The notes beneath the pieces were generated by a model. That model was not told where the DNA came from. It saw only the letters and a program-made list of their open reading frames with translations, and searched no databases. A stretch of DNA of 64,000 nucleotides, taken from NCBI GenBank assembly GCA_903926465.1, contig CAIYJE010000169.1, positions 1-64,000 on the forward strand, written 5' to 3'. The position numbers were made by a program, and so were the translations under genes. Below are positions 58,701 to 61,700 of the stretch, piece by piece. Each line of letters begins with the position of its first letter. The first letter of the stretch is position 1. The stretch comes from an uncultured Planctomycetales bacterium. GTDB taxonomy: Bacteria > Planctomycetota > Planctomycetia > Isosphaerales > Isosphaeraceae.

Positions 58701-61700
58701 CCGCCGCTGAAGATGTCGGTGGCCGAGCCAGACATGCTCAGCACGTCGCCGGTGGCGGTGTACTGGGTATTGCCCGCGGCGTTGAAGGTGCCGCCGCCCA
58801 CTGTCCAGCCGCTGGCGGTGGCGGTGGCGTTTAAACTGGTGAGGTTGCCACCGCTGAGCACCAGACCTGGGTTTGAGTCACTGCCCAGGGTCAGGCCCAG
58901 GGTTTTGCCTCCATTGAACAGATCGGTGGCCGAGCCAGACATGCTCAGCACGTCGCCGGTGGCGGTGTACTGGGTGTTGCCCGTGGCATTGAATGTACCG
59001 CCGCCCACCGTCCAGCCGGTGGCGGTGGCCGTGGCGTTGAGGCTGGTGAGGTTGCCGCCGCTCAGGATCAGGCCGGGGTTCGCGGCAGATCCCAGGGTCA
59101 GACCCAGCGTTTTGGCCGTAGTACCGGTACCAAAAACGTCGCTGGCCGTGCCATAGACCTTCAGGATGTCGCCATCGGAGGTGTATTTGGTGTTACCTGT
59201 AGCGTTGAAGGCACCGCCGCCCACCGTCCAGCTGGTGGCGGTGGCGGTGGCGTTCAAACTGGTCAGGTTGCCGCCGCTCAGCACCAGGCCGGGGTTCGCA
59301 GCAGATCCCAGGGTCAGGCTCAGGGTTTTGGCGGGAATACCGGCGCCAAAGACGTCGGTGGCCGTGCCAGATACACTCAGAATGTCATAGGTTGAGTTAT
59401 AGGTTGTGGTGACCGCGGGGGCATTGAAGATGCCGCCGCCCACGGCCCAGCCAGTCGCGCTGGCGGTGGCGTTCAGGCTGGTGAGGTTGCCACCACTCAA
59501 GATCAATCCAGGGTTACTAGCATCGCCCAGGGTCAGGGCCAGGGTTCGGTTGCCGCTGAAAACGTCGGTCGCCGAGCCAGACATCTTGAGCACGTCGCCT
59601 TCAGATGTGTATGTAGTGTTCACATCATGTGTATTGAAGGTGCCGCCGCCCACGGCCCAGTTGGTGGCACTGGCGATGGCATTCAAACTGGTGAGCTTGC
59701 CACCGCTCAGGATCAACCCGGGGTTACTGGAATCGCCCAGGGTCAGGCTCAGGATTCGGTTGCCACTGAAAACGTCGGTCGCCGAGCCATAGACCTTCAG
59801 GATGTCATCCGAGGTGTACTGGGTATTGCCCGAAGCGTTGAAGTTGCCGCCACCCACACTCCAACCGGTGGCGCTTGCCGTGGCGTTGAGGCTGGTGAGG
59901 TTGCCACCGCTCAGGATCAACCCGGGGTTACTGGAATCGCCCAGGGTCAGGGCCAGGGTTCGGTTGCCGCTGAAGACGTTGGTCGCGTTACCAGAAATCG
60001 AAAGCAAATCGCCGGTGGAGGTGTACTGGGTGGTCCCCAACGCGTTGAAAGTGCCGCCCGCCACCGACCAGTTGGAGATGGTGGCGGTGGCGTTCAAGCT
60101 GGTCAGGTTGCCACCGGTCAGCACCAGTCCAGGGTTAGCTGCGGAACCCAGTGCTAGTGCCAGAGTTTTGGCACCACTGAAAACTTCGGTGGCCGATCCA
60201 TAAACCTTGAGTTCGTCGCCATCAGAGGTGTATTTAGTGTAAAAGGCAGGCGCATTGAAGGTGCCGCCGGCAATGGTCCAGCTGGAGGCGCTGGCGGTGG
60301 CGTCTAAACTGGTCAGGTTGCCGCCACTGAGTACCAAGCCCGGGTAATCGACGTTTCCAAGGGTCAGGCCCAGAGTCTTGCCGCCGCTGAAGACTTCGGT
60401 GGCACTGCCGTAAACACGGATCTGTTCGGGCGACGAGGTATATTCGGTGTTAATCGTTGGAGCATTGAAGGTACCGCCTGCAATATTCCAGTTGGTGGCG
60501 CTGGCCGTGGCATTTAAACTAGTGAGTGATCCGTTGGTGAGTACCAGGCCGGGGCTGGCGGAACTGCCCAGCGTCAGACCCAGGGTTTTGGCCGTGGTGT
60601 TGGTACCAAATACCGCGCTGGCCGAGCCATAAACCGCCAGCACATCGTTGGTGCCTGCGGTGTACTTTGTATTGATCGTCCTGGAATTGAAAACGCCACC
60701 GGCGATGGTCCAGTTGGTGGCACTGGCCATGGCGTTCAGGCTGGAAAGCGTGTTGCTCGTCAAGATGAGTCCCGGGCTCAATGAAGTACCCAGGGTCAGG
60801 CTCAGGGTTTTAGCCGTGGAGCCGGTGCCAAACACGTCGCTGGCCGAGCCATACACTTTCAGTGTGTCACTACTGGCCGTGTAGTTGGTGTTGATCGTAG
60901 GCGCATTGAAGGTACCGCCGGCAATAGTCCAGTTGGTAGCGCTGGCCGTGGCATTGAGGCTGGTCAGGCTACCACCGCTGAGCACCAGTCCCGGACTCGC
61001 AGTCGTGCCCAGGGTCAGGGCCAGGGTTTTGGCCCCGCTGAAAACGTCGGTCGCTATTCCAGAAACGTTCAGGATGTCATCCGAGGTGTACTGCGTGTTC
61101 CCCGTGGCATTGAAAACACCACCGCCCACCGTCCAGTCGGTGGCGGTAGCCGTGGCGTTCAGGCTGGTGAGGTTACCGCCGCTCAGCAACAGTCCGGGGC
61201 TGGCGGAACTGCCCAGCGTCAGGCCCAGGGTCTGACCACTGCCGAAGACGTCGGTCGCCGAGCCATAGACGCTCATCACGTCGCCGGTCGGTGTGTACTG
61301 GGTATTGACCGCAGGGGCGTTGAAGGTACCGCCCGCCACTGTCCAGTTTCTGGCACGGGCGGTGGCGTTCAGGCTGCTCAGAGTGTTGTTTGTGAGCACC
61401 AGGCCAGGGCTGGTGCTTGAGCCCAGGGTGAGGGAGAGCGTTTTACCACCACTGAAGACCTCGGTGGCATTACCATACACGCTGACTTGATCATTCGATG
61501 ACGTGTACTGGGTATTGATGGTGTTTGAGTTGAAGGTACCGCCGGCCACCGTCCAGCCGGAGGCGCTGGCCGTGGCATTGAGGCTGGTCAGCGTATTACT
61601 GGTCAGTACCAGTCCGGGACTGGCGGAACTTCCCAGCGTCAGGCCCAGCGTTTTGCCACCACTGAACACCTCGGTGGCACTGCCATACACGCTAAGCTGG